From JACDAN01 sp963834825 (GTDB taxonomy: Bacteria > Actinomycetota > Thermoleophilia > Gaiellales > Gaiellaceae), in contig CAWICZ010000008.1 in NCBI GenBank assembly GCA_963834825.1, forward strand, positions 128,559-192,558: a stretch of 64,000 nucleotides of DNA, written 5' to 3'. Shown one piece after another: positions 43,800 to 52,782 of this stretch (within the stretch, counting starts at the first letter, position 1; every line of letters starts with the position of its first letter). Below the pieces are notes generated by a model that worked only from the letters and a program-made list of their open reading frames with translations, was not told the origin of the DNA and did not search any database. Made by a program: the position numbers and the translations under genes.

Positions 43800-44606
43800 A
43801 TGGCTTCAGCAACCGCCGTACGACCAGAACTGTCGGAGGAGGACTTCGCGCGCCTGGTCGCGCTGATCAAGGACGCCGATACCGTCGAGCTCAAGCTGAC
43901 GGTGCCGGAGCACGATCAGCGCGCGACCATTGCCGCACTGGGTATCGATCCCCTCGACTCCCAGATCCGGCAGGTGTTCTTCTTCGACACGCCGGACCTG
44001 ACGTTGGACAAGCAAGGCGTCGTGGTTCGCGCCCGCCGCGTGCAGAAGAAAGGTGACGACTCGGTCGTCAAGCTGCGCCCGGTCGTGCCCTCCGAGCTTC
44101 CCGCCAAGTTCCGCGGGTCGCCGAGCTTCGGCGTCGAGGTCGATGCGATGCCGGGAGGGTTCGTCTGCTCAGGCTCGATGAAGCGGGCGATGGACCCGAC
44201 TGCAGTGCACGCACATGTACGCGGGGAGAGCTCCGTGCGCAAGCTGTTCTCGAAGGAGCAGCGGGCGTTCTTCGCCGCGCACGCACCCGAGGGCGTCGAG
44301 CTGGACGACCTGTTGCTTCTGGGCCCGATCTTCGTCCTCAAGGTGAAGTATGCGCCCGAGGACTTCGCGCGCAAGCTGGTCGCCGAGCTCTGGATGTACC
44401 CGGATGACACGCGGATTCTCGAACTGTCCACGAAGTGCGCGCCGACGGAGGCCTTCCAGGTCGCTGCCGAGACCAGGGCGTACCTGACCGAGCGTGGCGT
44501 GAGCCTCGGGGGCGAGCAGCAGACCAAGACCCGGACGGCGCTCGAGTTCTTCGCCAATCAGCTGGAGGCAGGAAGTGGCAAAGCCAGGCGTAAGCGCGCT
44601 GACTGA
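43800..44606 (+). CDS. CYTH-like (triphosphate tunnel) domain protein next to polyphosphate kinase
   Basis: The product is 268 residues. AAGGAAGG lies 8 bases before ATG 43800. Features of the CYTH superfamily are the start strand ADTVELKLTVPE, VFFFDTPDLTLDKQGVVVRA (tunnel strands with acidic and basic residues), and DDSVVKLRPVVPSELPAKFR. The later FVLKVKYAPEDFARKLVAEL and RILELSTKCAPTEAFQVAAE strands supply further Lys/Glu pairs. CYTH proteins bind or hydrolyse triphosphates or polyphosphate, or cyclise ATP. Because its 3' end overlaps ppk1 by 32 bp, a role in polyphosphate binding or breakdown is the best guess. The classic ExExK start motif is only partly kept (VELKL). Confidence 0.75.
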   Translation: MASATAVRPELSEEDFARLVALIKDADTVELKLTVPEHDQRATIAALGIDPLDSQIRQVFFFDTPDLTLDKQGVVVRARRVQKKGDDSVVKLRPVVPSELPAKFRGSPSFGVEVDAMPGGFVCSGSMKRAMDPTAVHAHVRGESSVRKLFSKEQRAFFAAHAPEGVELDDLLLLGPIFVLKVKYAPEDFARKLVAELWMYPDDTRILELSTKCAPTEAFQVAAETRAYLTERGVSLGGEQQTKTRTALEFFANQLEAGSGKARRKRAD

Positions 44607-46689
44607 GCACGCCCCGTCCCGCAACCCGGAGCCCGACGTCGACGCCGAGTCGCGTTTCCTGAACCGTGAGTTGTCCGTGCTCGACTACAACGCGCGCATC
44701 CTCGCGTGTGCCGAGGACGAGTCGCGCTCGCCGCTCGAGCGGACGCGCTTCCTGGCGATTCTCGGACGAAACCTGGATGAGTTCTTCCAGATTCGCGTGT
44801 CGGGTCTGCGCGAGCAACTGATCGCCGGCGTACCGGGCACCTCACCGGACGGCATGAGCCCGCGCGAGCAGCTCGACGCGATCCGCCTCCGCGCGCAGGA
44901 GCTCGTCGCGCGCCAAACTCACATCTTCGAGAAGCAGCTCCGCCCTCAGCTCTCGGTCGACGGTATTCGGATCACGGACTGGGCCGATCTGAAGAAGGCG
45001 CAGCGGGAGGAGCTCGGCAAGGTGTTCGAGGAGCGGGTGTACCCCGTCCTGACCCCACTCTCTGTCGATCCCGCTCATCCGTTCCCGTACATCTCGGATC
45101 TCTCCCTCAACCTCGCCGTCGTCGTACGCGATCCGGACACAGGAGTGCGGCGGTTCGCACGCGTCAAGGTCCCGCCGTTGCTGCCGCGCTTTGTGAAGCT
45201 GTCAGGCGGGCGGCGATTCGTGCCGCTCGAGCAAGTGATCGCCGCACACGTCGAGCGCCTCTTCCCAGGGATGAAGATCGTCGCTCGCCATCCATTCCGA
45301 GTGACACGGGATGCCGACGTCGAGGTCGAGGTCGACGAGGCCGACGACCTGATGGAGACGCTGGAATCGCTTCTGCGCGGACGGCAGCGTGCACCAGAGG
45401 CGGTTCGGCTCGAGGTGACGACGTCGATGCCGCAGCGGCTGCGTTCGATCCTGCTGCGAGAGCTCCGATTGTCGTCCTCCGACCTCTACATCATCGACGG
45501 GTTACTCAACCTTGGTGCGCTCTGGTCGCTGACCGAGCAGAAGGAGCCTGCGGCCAAGGGAACCCGGGGGGTCGGCGTGACGCCGCCCGAGCTGGGTGCG
45601 CCGCTTTCCGAGCCGCCAGACATCCTCTCGACGCTCAGCGAGCGCGACGTCCTCGTCCACCATCCGTACGACCGCTTCTCGACATCGGTCGAGGCCTTTG
45701 TCGACCAGGCTGCAGACGACCCCGACGTCCTCGCGATCAAGCAGACGATCTACCGCACGTCTGACGAAGGCGAGGCACCCGTCGTTCGCTCGCTCGTGCG
45801 TGGCGCAGAGTCCGGCAAAGAGGTCGTTGCCCTCGTCGAGCTCACCGCCCGCGGCGACGAGGAAGCGAACATCGCGTGGGCCCGAACACTTGAGAAAGCG
45901 GGAGTCCATGTCGTGTACGGCGTCGTCGGGCTGAAGACCCACGCCAAGATCGTGCTTGTCGTCCGCCAGGAGGGCGACACGATCCGCCGCTATTGCCATG
46001 TGGGCACGGGGAACTACAACCCGGAGACGGCGACCACATACGAGGACGTCGGGCTGCTCTCCAGCGAGGTCGAGCTGGCCGCAGACGTCGCGGATCTGTT
46101 CAACCGCCTGACGGGGTACTCGAACGGCAACGGCTACCGGAGGGTTCTCGTCGCGCCGGGGATGCTCCGCAGTCGGCTCCTCGAGTTGATCCGCGCCGAG
46201 ACGGAGGCGCCCGACGGGCGGATCGTGCTGAAGATGAACAGCCTCGTCGACCCTCAGATGATCGACGCGCTGTACGAGGCGTCCCAGGCGGGAGCCGAGA
46301 TCGATCTCATCGTGCGCGGCATCTGCTGTCTTCGTCCCGGGGTGAAGGGGATGTCGGAGCGGATCCGAGTCCGGTCGATCGTCGGCCACTTCCTCGAGCA
46401 CTCGCGGATCTTCCGGTTCGGCAGCGACGCGCGCGGCCCTCGCTACTACATCGGCTCGGCCGACCTGATGCAGCGGAATCTCGATCGTCGGGTCGAGTGC
46501 GTCGCACCGGTCACCGACCCTGCACTGACCGTGCGGCTGGCGGAGATTCTCGCGGTCAACCTCGCCGACGACGTCCTCGCGTGGGAGCTCCGACCTGGAG
46601 GCTGGAGCAAGGTAAAGACGAAGGCCGGCCTCAACACGCAGAGACGGCTCCAGGAGCTTGCAGAGAAGCGCGCCCTCGGCGGCGCCTAG
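44575..46689 (+). CDS. ppk1: Polyphosphate kinase 1
   Basis: The product is 704 residues, the family norm. PPK1 reversibly transfers the gamma phosphate of ATP to polyphosphate. The N domain has SRFLNRELSVLDYNARILAC and FLAILGRNLDEFFQIRVSGL. The autophosphorylated histidine is H456 in KTHAKIVLVVRQ, and the second catalytic histidine is H609 in FLEHSRIFRFGS. Other signatures are QTIYRTSDEGEAPVVRSLVR, YCHVGTGNYNPETATTYEDV and LIVRGICCLRPGVKGMSERI. The GTG start at 44575 has GGAGG at 44564-44568 inside the end of the CYTH gene, supporting translational coupling. Confidence 0.96.
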   Translation: MAKPGVSALTEHAPSRNPEPDVDAESRFLNRELSVLDYNARILACAEDESRSPLERTRFLAILGRNLDEFFQIRVSGLREQLIAGVPGTSPDGMSPREQLDAIRLRAQELVARQTHIFEKQLRPQLSVDGIRITDWADLKKAQREELGKVFEERVYPVLTPLSVDPAHPFPYISDLSLNLAVVVRDPDTGVRRFARVKVPPLLPRFVKLSGGRRFVPLEQVIAAHVERLFPGMKIVARHPFRVTRDADVEVEVDEADDLMETLESLLRGRQRAPEAVRLEVTTSMPQRLRSILLRELRLSSSDLYIIDGLLNLGALWSLTEQKEPAAKGTRGVGVTPPELGAPLSEPPDILSTLSERDVLVHHPYDRFSTSVEAFVDQAADDPDVLAIKQTIYRTSDEGEAPVVRSLVRGAESGKEVVALVELTARGDEEANIAWARTLEKAGVHVVYGVVGLKTHAKIVLVVRQEGDTIRRYCHVGTGNYNPETATTYEDVGLLSSEVELAADVADLFNRLTGYSNGNGYRRVLVAPGMLRSRLLELIRAETEAPDGRIVLKMNSLVDPQMIDALYEASQAGAEIDLIVRGICCLRPGVKGMSERIRVRSIVGHFLEHSRIFRFGSDARGPRYYIGSADLMQRNLDRRVECVAPVTDPALTVRLAEILAVNLADDVLAWELRPGGWSKVKTKAGLNTQRRLQELAEKRALGGA

Positions 46690-46698
46690 CGTCCCGGC

Positions 46699-47757
46699 TC
46701 AGGCCGGAGCGGCGGCGAGGACCATGGCTTCGCGGTACGCGGCGACGTAGTCGTCGACCATCCGCTCAGGCGAGAACCGCTCCTCCACATAGCGCCGGCA
46801 CTCGAGCGGATCCAGCGCATCGGCGGCCTCGAGCGCCTCACCCATCTCCCGATAGTTCTGGACGATGATCCCCGAGCGGCCGTGCTCGATCACCTCCGGC
46901 ACTGCGCCGCGGTTCGTCGCGATTACCGGCGTCCCGCAGGCCATCGACTCGATCATCACCAGGCCGAACGGCTCCTCCCAGTCGATCGGGAACAGGGTCG
47001 CGCGCGCGTCCTGGAGCAACTCGACCTTCGTCCCGTGTGAGACCTCGCCCAGGTATTCGATCCCGTGGATGCCGAGGTGGGGCTCGACGAATTCCTCGAA
47101 GTACTCCCTCTCCTTGGGCTCTCGCCGCTTCCCCGCGATCTTCAGCGGGAGCTCGCACTCCATGGCGACCGCGATCGCCCGGTGGCACCCCTTGTCGGGG
47201 CTCATCCGGCCCAGGAAGAGGAGGTAGTCGCCGGTGTGGGGCTTGCACGGGTAGACGGAGAGGTCGAGCGCGTTCGGGCAGTTGGCGAGCCAGGGCAGCT
47301 CGGGCTTCGGACGCCGCTGGTTGAGCGAGAGCGAGATCAGCTGGAGGTTCGGCAGGAGCCCGGCGAGCTGCTCGTACATCTCGCCCGGCTCGCCGTCCAG
47401 CGGCCCGTGCACGGTGTGGACGACCGGCGTCTGGACGAGGCCGGAGAGGACCAGGCCTGTCATCCCGGTGTGGTCGTTGATGACGTCGAACTCGTGGTCG
47501 TTCGTGTAACAGGCGAGGCCGTGGTTCAGCTCCCAGTGCGAGCGCCCGATCCACTGGCTGGGCGCCTCCTCGTAGACGTAGTGGAGCTTGGCCTTCGTCG
47601 ACGAATCGCCTGAGGCGAAGAGCGTGACGTCGTGGCCGGCGTCGACCAGGCCGTCGGCGAGGAGCGAGACGATCCACTCGATCCCCCCGTAGCCCGACGG
47701 CGGCACCGGAAACCAGGCCGGGCTGAGGACGGCGACCCGCAATCGCTCGCCGTTCAC
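46699..47757 (-). CDS. GT4-family glycosyltransferase
   Basis: The GTG at 47757 overlaps the glucosidase stop (GTGA) and gives 352 residues. The frame is open further upstream, but that part overlaps the glucosidase gene. GT-B fold features are VAVLSPAWFPVPPSGYGGIE (N-terminal Rossmann), LLFLGRMSPDKGCHRAIAVA, and the donor-binding Glu motif PIDWEEPFGLVMIESMACGT with PVIATNRGAVPEVIEHG. It transfers a sugar from a nucleotide donor. Coupling to an amylo-1,6-glucosidase-like gene suggests glucan or compatible-solute glucoside metabolism. Acceptor and donor are not determined. Confidence 0.9.
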   Translation of the reverse strand: MNGERLRVAVLSPAWFPVPPSGYGGIEWIVSLLADGLVDAGHDVTLFASGDSSTKAKLHYVYEEAPSQWIGRSHWELNHGLACYTNDHEFDVINDHTGMTGLVLSGLVQTPVVHTVHGPLDGEPGEMYEQLAGLLPNLQLISLSLNQRRPKPELPWLANCPNALDLSVYPCKPHTGDYLLFLGRMSPDKGCHRAIAVAMECELPLKIAGKRREPKEREYFEEFVEPHLGIHGIEYLGEVSHGTKVELLQDARATLFPIDWEEPFGLVMIESMACGTPVIATNRGAVPEVIEHGRSGIIVQNYREMGEALEAADALDPLECRRYVEERFSPERMVDDYVAAYREAMVLAAAPA

Positions 47758-49826
47758 GCGGCGCTCACCTCCACGTTGCCCTCCTGGAGCCTGATCTCCC
47801 AATGGTGGTCGAGTGCCCGCACACCCGACAGTCTGAGTGATCCTGCCCAGGCTGGGAGCTCCTGCGGCGCGACACTCTCGAGCGCGCTCTGGCGGCGGTC
47901 GGGCTGGAGGCCGAGCAGCAGCTGGAGGAGGAGCACCGGCGTGCCCGCCGCCCACGCCTGCGGGCGAGCCGCCGTCGGGTAGGCGATCGGGAAGCGAGTC
48001 TCCGTGCGCGGCATCCCGGCGAAGACCTCGGGCAGCTGGTAGTCGAAGTGGCGTCCCGCGGTCAGCATCTGACGGATTATCCGGTGCGCCTCGGGCCAAC
48101 GCCTCGCCCGGGCGAGGCCCCACGCGATCAGCGAGTTGTCGTGCGGCCAGACCGTCCCGTTGTGGTACGCGAGCGGGTTGTACGCGCGGTCGGCGGTCGA
48201 CATCGTCCGCACCCCCCAGCCTGACCACAGCGCGTCGCCCATCAGCTGGTCGACGATCGCGTCGACGCGATCAGGCGGAACGATGCCGCTCCAGAGCAGG
48301 TGCCCGACGTTGGAGCAGAGCGAGTCGACGCGGTTCTTCTCGCTGTCGAGCGCGAGCGCGTAGTAGCCGTTGCGTTCCCCGATCCAGAAGCTCTCGTTGA
48401 AGCGCCGGTGGAGTTCCTCGGCCTCCTGCTCGAGCCGCTCGGCGAGCTCTCGGTCACGCCAAACCTCGCGGGCCAGCTCGGCGGTGCGCAGCTTCGCGTC
48501 GTAGACGTAGCCCTGCACTTCACAGGGAGCGATCGGTGGCTCGGCCAGCCGGCCGTCAGCGAAGCGCTGCGAATCGTGTGAGTCCTTCCACGACTGGTTG
48601 TCGAGCCCGCGCGGGCTCCGCTTCAGGTACTCGACGAAGCCGTCGCCGTCGAGGTCGCCGCGCTTCGCGATCCAGTCGAGGGCCTGCTCCGCGCTGTCCC
48701 TGAACTCGTGGACGAGCGCGGCGTCGTCCGTCCAGCGCCAGACCTCGGAGAGCAGGATCAGGTAGAGCGGCGTCGCGTCCAGGGTCCCGTAGTAGGAGGA
48801 GTGCCACGTGCGCGCAGCCTTGCCGCTGCGGACTTCGTGGACGATCTTGCCGGGCTCGGCGTCGCGCACCGGGTCATCGACGGTGGACTGGAGGTCGCGA
48901 AGGGCATGGAGCGCCGTGACCGCGAGCTCCGGCCCGAAGAGGAGCGTCTGGAGGCAGGTGATGATCGTGTCGCGGCCGAAGACGGTCATGAACCAGGGCA
49001 TGCCGGCAGCGGGGAGCTTCCCGGCGCCGTCGTCGCTGCCGCGCATGCGCAGAGACGCGAGGTCCGAGACGGACCGGCCGAACGAGGCGGCGAGATCGTC
49101 CCAGCTCGCACGCAGCTGCGGAACACGCAGCTGCCAGGCGGCGAACGACTCTCGGACCCGGGCGATCTCGTCGCCGAACCGACGCTCGGCCAGCCGGGGA
49201 ACGACATGCTCGCCTTCGCGAGCCGGGACGATGTCGATCCGCAAGTCCCAGCGCTCGCGCGGCTCGAGCTCGATTCGATAGGCGATCTTGCCGTCCGCGA
49301 CGATCTCTCCCGGCTGGGACAGGATCACTTGCGTGTGCACCGGGTAGCCGCTGTCGTCCAGGAGGACGAACTGGTTGCCGTCCTCCTCGAAGCGAACCGG
49401 GGCGGAAGTCGGAAGCGGCTCCGCATGCTCGGGGTCGCCGAGCGCGAAGTCGTAGTCCTTGACCGCGAAGATATCGGCGAAGTCAGCTGCGACCTCGAGC
49501 GCGAGCTCGAAGGCGATCGGCCGCATGCCCTGGTTCTGGACGAGCACTCGATCCTGCATCGCCTCGCCGACGAATCGCTCGCGGGTGATCGAGACCTCGT
49601 CCTGCTCCAGCCCGTCGACCGGCTGGTTCCGGAGGTAGAAGGCAGCCGAGAAGTAGTCGACCTTGTCCGAGGAGAGCAGAAGCGGGCGGTGGTCGTTGAC
49701 GGTCAGCTTCAGGACTGAGAGAAACCGGGTGTCGTCCGTGAACAGCCCGCTCGTGGGCCAGCCGCCGATGTCTCCCAGCTCGTCGCAGATGCAGAAGGTC
49801 GAGCCCTCGAGGATCGTGATCGCCAT
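47754..49826 (-). CDS. Amylo-alpha-1,6-glucosidase/glycogen debranching-like enzyme
   Basis: The product is 690 residues. The N-terminal beta-sandwich (GDE_N_bis) begins LEGSTFCICDELGDIGGWPT and contains GLFTDDTRFLSVLKLTVNDH. A C-terminal (alpha/alpha)6 barrel (about 280-680) has WFMTVFGRDTIITCLQTLLF, DALVHEFRDSAEQALDWIAK, NPLAYHNGTVWPHDNSLIAW and ARPQAWAAGTPVLLL, where acidic residues (GRD, HDN) are the catalytic candidates in this clan. It hydrolyses alpha-glucosidic bonds in glycogen, trehalose-like or glucosylglycerate-type substrates. The coupled glycosyltransferase downstream suggests a shared pathway. Confidence 0.88.
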   Translation of the reverse strand: MAITILEGSTFCICDELGDIGGWPTSGLFTDDTRFLSVLKLTVNDHRPLLLSSDKVDYFSAAFYLRNQPVDGLEQDEVSITRERFVGEAMQDRVLVQNQGMRPIAFELALEVAADFADIFAVKDYDFALGDPEHAEPLPTSAPVRFEEDGNQFVLLDDSGYPVHTQVILSQPGEIVADGKIAYRIELEPRERWDLRIDIVPAREGEHVVPRLAERRFGDEIARVRESFAAWQLRVPQLRASWDDLAASFGRSVSDLASLRMRGSDDGAGKLPAAGMPWFMTVFGRDTIITCLQTLLFGPELAVTALHALRDLQSTVDDPVRDAEPGKIVHEVRSGKAARTWHSSYYGTLDATPLYLILLSEVWRWTDDAALVHEFRDSAEQALDWIAKRGDLDGDGFVEYLKRSPRGLDNQSWKDSHDSQRFADGRLAEPPIAPCEVQGYVYDAKLRTAELAREVWRDRELAERLEQEAEELHRRFNESFWIGERNGYYALALDSEKNRVDSLCSNVGHLLWSGIVPPDRVDAIVDQLMGDALWSGWGVRTMSTADRAYNPLAYHNGTVWPHDNSLIAWGLARARRWPEAHRIIRQMLTAGRHFDYQLPEVFAGMPRTETRFPIAYPTAARPQAWAAGTPVLLLQLLLGLQPDRRQSALESVAPQELPAWAGSLRLSGVRALDHHWEIRLQEGNVEVSAA

Positions 49827-49830
49827 GACC

Positions 49831-50571
49831 CTAGGTCCGCAGGATGCGGGCTCCGCTCGTCTGCGCGAGAGCTTTGATGACGATCTCGTCGACGTTCACG
49901 TTCGGAGGCCGGGTAACGGCGAAGACGATGCAGTCGGCGACATCCTCCGGCCGCACGGCCTCGATGCCCTCGTACACCTTCGCCGCGGCCTCCTGGTCCC
50001 CGCGGAAGCGAACGCGCGAGAAGTTCGTCTCGACGAGGCCGGGGTCGACGGTCGTCAGGTGGATCGGCCGCCCGAGCAGGTCCTCGCGCAGTGCATAGGT
50101 GAAGCCGCGCACCGCGAACTTGGAGGTGACGTAGAGCGCGCCGCGCTCGTAGGCCTGGCGGCCCGCGATCGAACCGATGTTGACGATGTGGCCACCGTCG
50201 GCGAGGTGTGGGAGACAGAGGCGCGTCATGCGGATGAGGCCGTGAACGTTGGTCTCGAGCACGGTCTCCTCGTCGGCCTCCGTGCTCTCGTCGAAGAGAT
50301 CGCGGCCGAGCGCCAGCCCTGCGTTGTTGACGAGGATGTCGAGGCCGCCCAGCCGATCAACCGCGGTCGCCACGAAGCCGGCCGAGCTCTCGGGGTCGGT
50401 GACGTCGAGCTCGAGGGCGATGAAAGCGTCGCCGAGATCCGCGAGCCGGTCGAGCCGCCTCGCTCCGACCGCCACCGTTGCACCTTCGTCCGCGAGCGCT
50501 CGTGCAGTCGCGGCGCCGATCCCGCTCGAGGCGCCGGTGACGATGGCTCTCTTGCCGTCCAGCGCCCCCAC
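49831..50571 (-). CDS. Short-chain dehydrogenase/reductase (SDR)
   Basis: The product is 246 residues, classical SDR. The NAD(P) motif is VTGASSGIGAATARALAD, the NNAG motif is DILVNNAGLALG, and the catalytic triad is Ser in NIGSIAGRQAYERG with YVTSK. The active Tyr/Lys spacing (Y-x-x-x-K) is correct. Basic residues after strand 2 (GARRLDRLADLG) favour NADP(H). The substrate is unknown. It lies 4 bp upstream of the glucosidase start on the same strand, so it may belong to the same operon. Confidence 0.93.
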   Translation of the reverse strand: MGALDGKRAIVTGASSGIGAATARALADEGATVAVGARRLDRLADLGDAFIALELDVTDPESSAGFVATAVDRLGGLDILVNNAGLALGRDLFDESTEADEETVLETNVHGLIRMTRLCLPHLADGGHIVNIGSIAGRQAYERGALYVTSKFAVRGFTYALREDLLGRPIHLTTVDPGLVETNFSRVRFRGDQEAAAKVYEGIEAVRPEDVADCIVFAVTRPPNVNVDEIVIKALAQTSGARILRT

Positions 50572-50650
50572 AGGCGCGGACTCTACGTGCCCCGCCGACG
50601 CGATTTGAGACGATGCGCTCTCACCGGAGTCGGACCAAGGAGGCCGATCG

Positions 50651-50920
50651 ATGTTTGCCAGAGTCGCCCGCTACCGCTACCCGGAGGAGCGTCTCGACGA
50701 GGCCGTCGAGGCATTTCGAACGGCCTCGGAGGGGCTGCGTGAGCTCGAGGGCAACGTCGGCGGCTACCTGCTCGTCGACCGCGACAACAGCACGGCCCTG
50801 ACGGTCACCTTCTGGGAGAGCCGCCTTGCATTGGATGCCAGCGAGGTGCATGCGAGCCGCCTGCGCAGCGAAGCGATCAACGAGGTCGAGGGCGAGGTGC
50901 GAGGCAGTCGACCGCTGTGA
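50651..50920 (+). CDS. Small ABM-fold (antibiotic biosynthesis monooxygenase-like) protein
   Basis: The product is 89 residues. A strong ribosome-binding site AAGGAGG (50637-50643) precedes ATG 50651. The ferredoxin-like ABM fold is suggested by FARVARYRYPEERLDEAVEA and by GNVGGYLLVDRDNSTALTVT followed by FWESRLALDAS. ABM proteins are cofactor-free monooxygenases or heme-binding stress proteins, and the function here is not determined. It starts a run of small redox-type genes on the + strand. Confidence 0.82.
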   Translation: MFARVARYRYPEERLDEAVEAFRTASEGLRELEGNVGGYLLVDRDNSTALTVTFWESRLALDASEVHASRLRSEAINEVEGEVRGSRPL

Positions 50921-50979
50921 GGTCGCGATCGACTTCAGCGAGACGGCCTGAGCCCGGAGCGGACCGACAGGAGGAGACC

Positions 50980-51399
50980 ATGGACGTCGTTTTGCTCATC
51001 GGACGAATCCTCTTCGCTGGAATATTCGTGATCTCAGGGGCAACGATCCATCTGCTCAAGTGGCGCGACGGCGTCGCCTATGCACGGATGAAGAACGTCC
51101 CGGCGCCGGAGCTGCTCGTGCCCGCGTCTGGCGTGATGGCGGTCGTCGGCGGGCTGCTCGTCGCCCTCGGGCTGTGGGCCGACCTCGGGGCGCTTCTGCT
51201 CGCCGCCTTCGTCTTCCCTGTCGCGTTCGGGATGCACGCGTTCTGGAAGGTCGCCGATCCCATGGAGCGGATGATGGAGCAGGTGCAATTCATCAAGGAC
51301 GTTTCGTTGGGCGGCGCGGCGCTGGCGCTCTTCGCACTCTTCCAGCAGTTCGGCGGCGACATCGGGCTCACGCTCGGGCCGACCGCGCTCTTCGACTGA
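50980..51399 (+). CDS. DoxX-family membrane protein
   Basis: The product is 139 residues with four transmembrane helices, the DoxX pattern. ATG 50980 was chosen because GAGGAG (50971-50976) precedes it. Helices begin at LLIGRILFAGIFVISGATIH, continue with VPASGVMAVVGGLLVALGLW and ALLLAAFVFPVAFGMHAF, and end with DVSLGGAALALFALFQQFGG. DoxX proteins are linked to thiosulfate:quinone oxidation or thiol stress, but most are uncharacterised. Its stop shares one base with the next gene (TGATG). Confidence 0.85.
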   Translation: MDVVLLIGRILFAGIFVISGATIHLLKWRDGVAYARMKNVPAPELLVPASGVMAVVGGLLVALGLWADLGALLLAAFVFPVAFGMHAFWKVADPMERMMEQVQFIKDVSLGGAALALFALFQQFGGDIGLTLGPTALFD

Positions 51400-51906
51400 T
51401 GCTCGAGTCGGAGGACGACGTCCGGGAGCTGCAGGCGCTGATCGACCGGACGTTCGCCCAGGCGAACCCGCACCTCGCCGCGATCGTGAAGCCGGAGCGG
51501 CGCCTCAACGCCCGTCAGGTCGTCCGTTACCTCCAGGGGACGAAGCACGTGGCTTTTGCGACCGTGAACGAGCAGGGCGAGCCGCGGGTGGCACCGCTCG
51601 ACGGGGTCTTCATCCGCGGGCGGGTCACCGTCTCCACCGGCGGGCGAGCGGCGCGACTCCGAGCACCTACGCGCCAACCCGGCCTGCAGCGCCGCGCACA
51701 TGGACGGCGACACGATCGGCATCGTCGTCCACGGGCACGCGACGATCATCGGCCGCGACGACGAGGGCGTCGAGGAGATCGAGCCGGTGTGGCGTGACAT
51801 CTACGGATGGAGCCCGTTCGAGTGGGGCGAGGGCGTCGTCTTCATGCGCATCGAGCCGAGCTCGATGTGGGCCTACGCCTTCCACCCCGAGAACTTCCCC
51901 GAGTAA
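51399..51906 (+). CDS. Pyridoxamine 5'-phosphate oxidase-like flavin protein, one frameshift
   Basis: The first part (VRELQALIDRTFAQANPHLA, QVVRYLQGTKHVAFATVNEQ then GEPRVAPLDGVFI) is the start of a split-barrel FMN-binding protein. The second half (HMDGDTIGIVVHGHATIIGR and YGWSPFEWGEGVVFMRIEPS) is one frame away. Deleting one G in GGG at 51642-51644 joins them with the expected RRDSEHLRANPACSAA between. The corrected length is about 168 residues. Such proteins bind FMN or F420 and reduce small substrates. It is coupled to DoxX upstream (TGATG) and abuts the next gene. Confidence 0.8.
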
Positions 51907-52299
51907 ATGTCGGACGCAATCGTTTACGTGGACACCTCGGATGTCCGTGAGGGAGCGCTCGAACGGCTCAAGCAGGGGATGAAGGAGCTCGCCGACTTCG
52001 TCGCTGACAACGAGCCCCGAATCCTCGCCTACAACGTCTACTTCAACGACGACGGCACCAGGATGACCGTGGTCCACGTCCATCCCGACGCCGCCTCCTT
52101 CGAATACCACATGGAGGTGGCGGGGCCGGTCTTTCGCCGGCTCGCCGAGCTCGTCACGCTGTCGTCGATCCAGATCTACGGCAAGCCAAGCGAGAAAGTG
52201 CTGCAGCAGTCGCACGAGAAGGCGCAACTGCTGGGCCCCGGCGCCGTCGTCGCAGTCGGTGCCTTCCACGCAGGCTTCACCCGTTTCGCGGCTCGCTGA
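51907..52299 (+). CDS. Small ABM-like protein of unknown function
   Basis: The product is 130 residues. The ATG directly follows the TAA of the flavin protein. The core has IVYVDTSDVREGALERLKQG, LAYNVYFNDDGTRMTVVHVH and PDAASFEYHMEVAG, a dimeric alpha/beta ferredoxin-like pattern seen in putative quinol monooxygenases. The C-terminal third is less regular. It ends a five-gene run (ABM, DoxX, flavin protein, ABM-like) that could be a small oxidative-stress unit, which is inference from context. Confidence 0.7.
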   Translation: MSDAIVYVDTSDVREGALERLKQGMKELADFVADNEPRILAYNVYFNDDGTRMTVVHVHPDAASFEYHMEVAGPVFRRLAELVTLSSIQIYGKPSEKVLQQSHEKAQLLGPGAVVAVGAFHAGFTRFAAR

Positions 52300-52311
52300 C
52301 GGCGGGTTCCA

Positions 52312-52337
52312 GGGGCGGGCTCGCCATCGCCCGCCCC
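52312..52337. terminator. GC-rich hairpin, bidirectional terminator candidate
   Basis: GGGGCGGGC (52312-52320) and GCCCGCCCC (52329-52337) form a perfect 9-bp stem with an 8-nt loop, between two convergent genes. Confidence 0.55.
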
Positions 52338-52425
52338 AACGCAGATGGACGGCGGGTGAGCTGCGGCACACACCCGCCTGGAGACCCAGTACTGCCTGTC
52401 GACGGGAACCCCTTCGTCGAGTGGG

Positions 52426-52632
52426 CTACCGGTCTTGGGCATCCTCGACCACGAGCACGGAAACGGGCTCGCCGTCCGATCCTTCGTCAAGCCGGAACGC
52501 CACCACGCGGAGCATCCGGCCGCGGCCCAGCGCAATCGTGTCCCCTGCCTGCCAGTTGGGCACCGCAGCCTTGAGCGTCGGCGGATCGGCCGGCGTGCCG
52601 TCCTCGTGCTCGAGCCTGAACGCGAAAGCCAT
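52426..52632 (-). CDS. Small conserved hypothetical actinobacterial protein
   Basis: The product is 68 residues. The ATG at 52632 has AGGAG about seven bases upstream (reading the minus strand). The sequence FAFRLEHEDGTPADPPTLKA, AVPNWQAGDTIALGRGRMLR, VVAFRLDEGSDGEPVSVLVV resembles short proteins found throughout actinobacteria. It looks like a small beta-barrel, and a function is not known. A longer reading from 52671 lacks a ribosome-binding site. Confidence 0.75.
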   Translation of the reverse strand: MAFAFRLEHEDGTPADPPTLKAAVPNWQAGDTIALGRGRMLRVVAFRLDEGSDGEPVSVLVVEDAQDR

Positions 52633-52782
52633 TCGATCTCCTTCCGATGATCGGCTGGGACCGAACGGCAAACGCAGCCTATCGCCTGAGCGGACGCAAC
52701 GGACACGTCCTCGCCCGCCGCACTCCCGCCGCCACGAGCTCGAGACGTAGACCGAACTCGGCCTCTAACATCGCCTGTTGCC

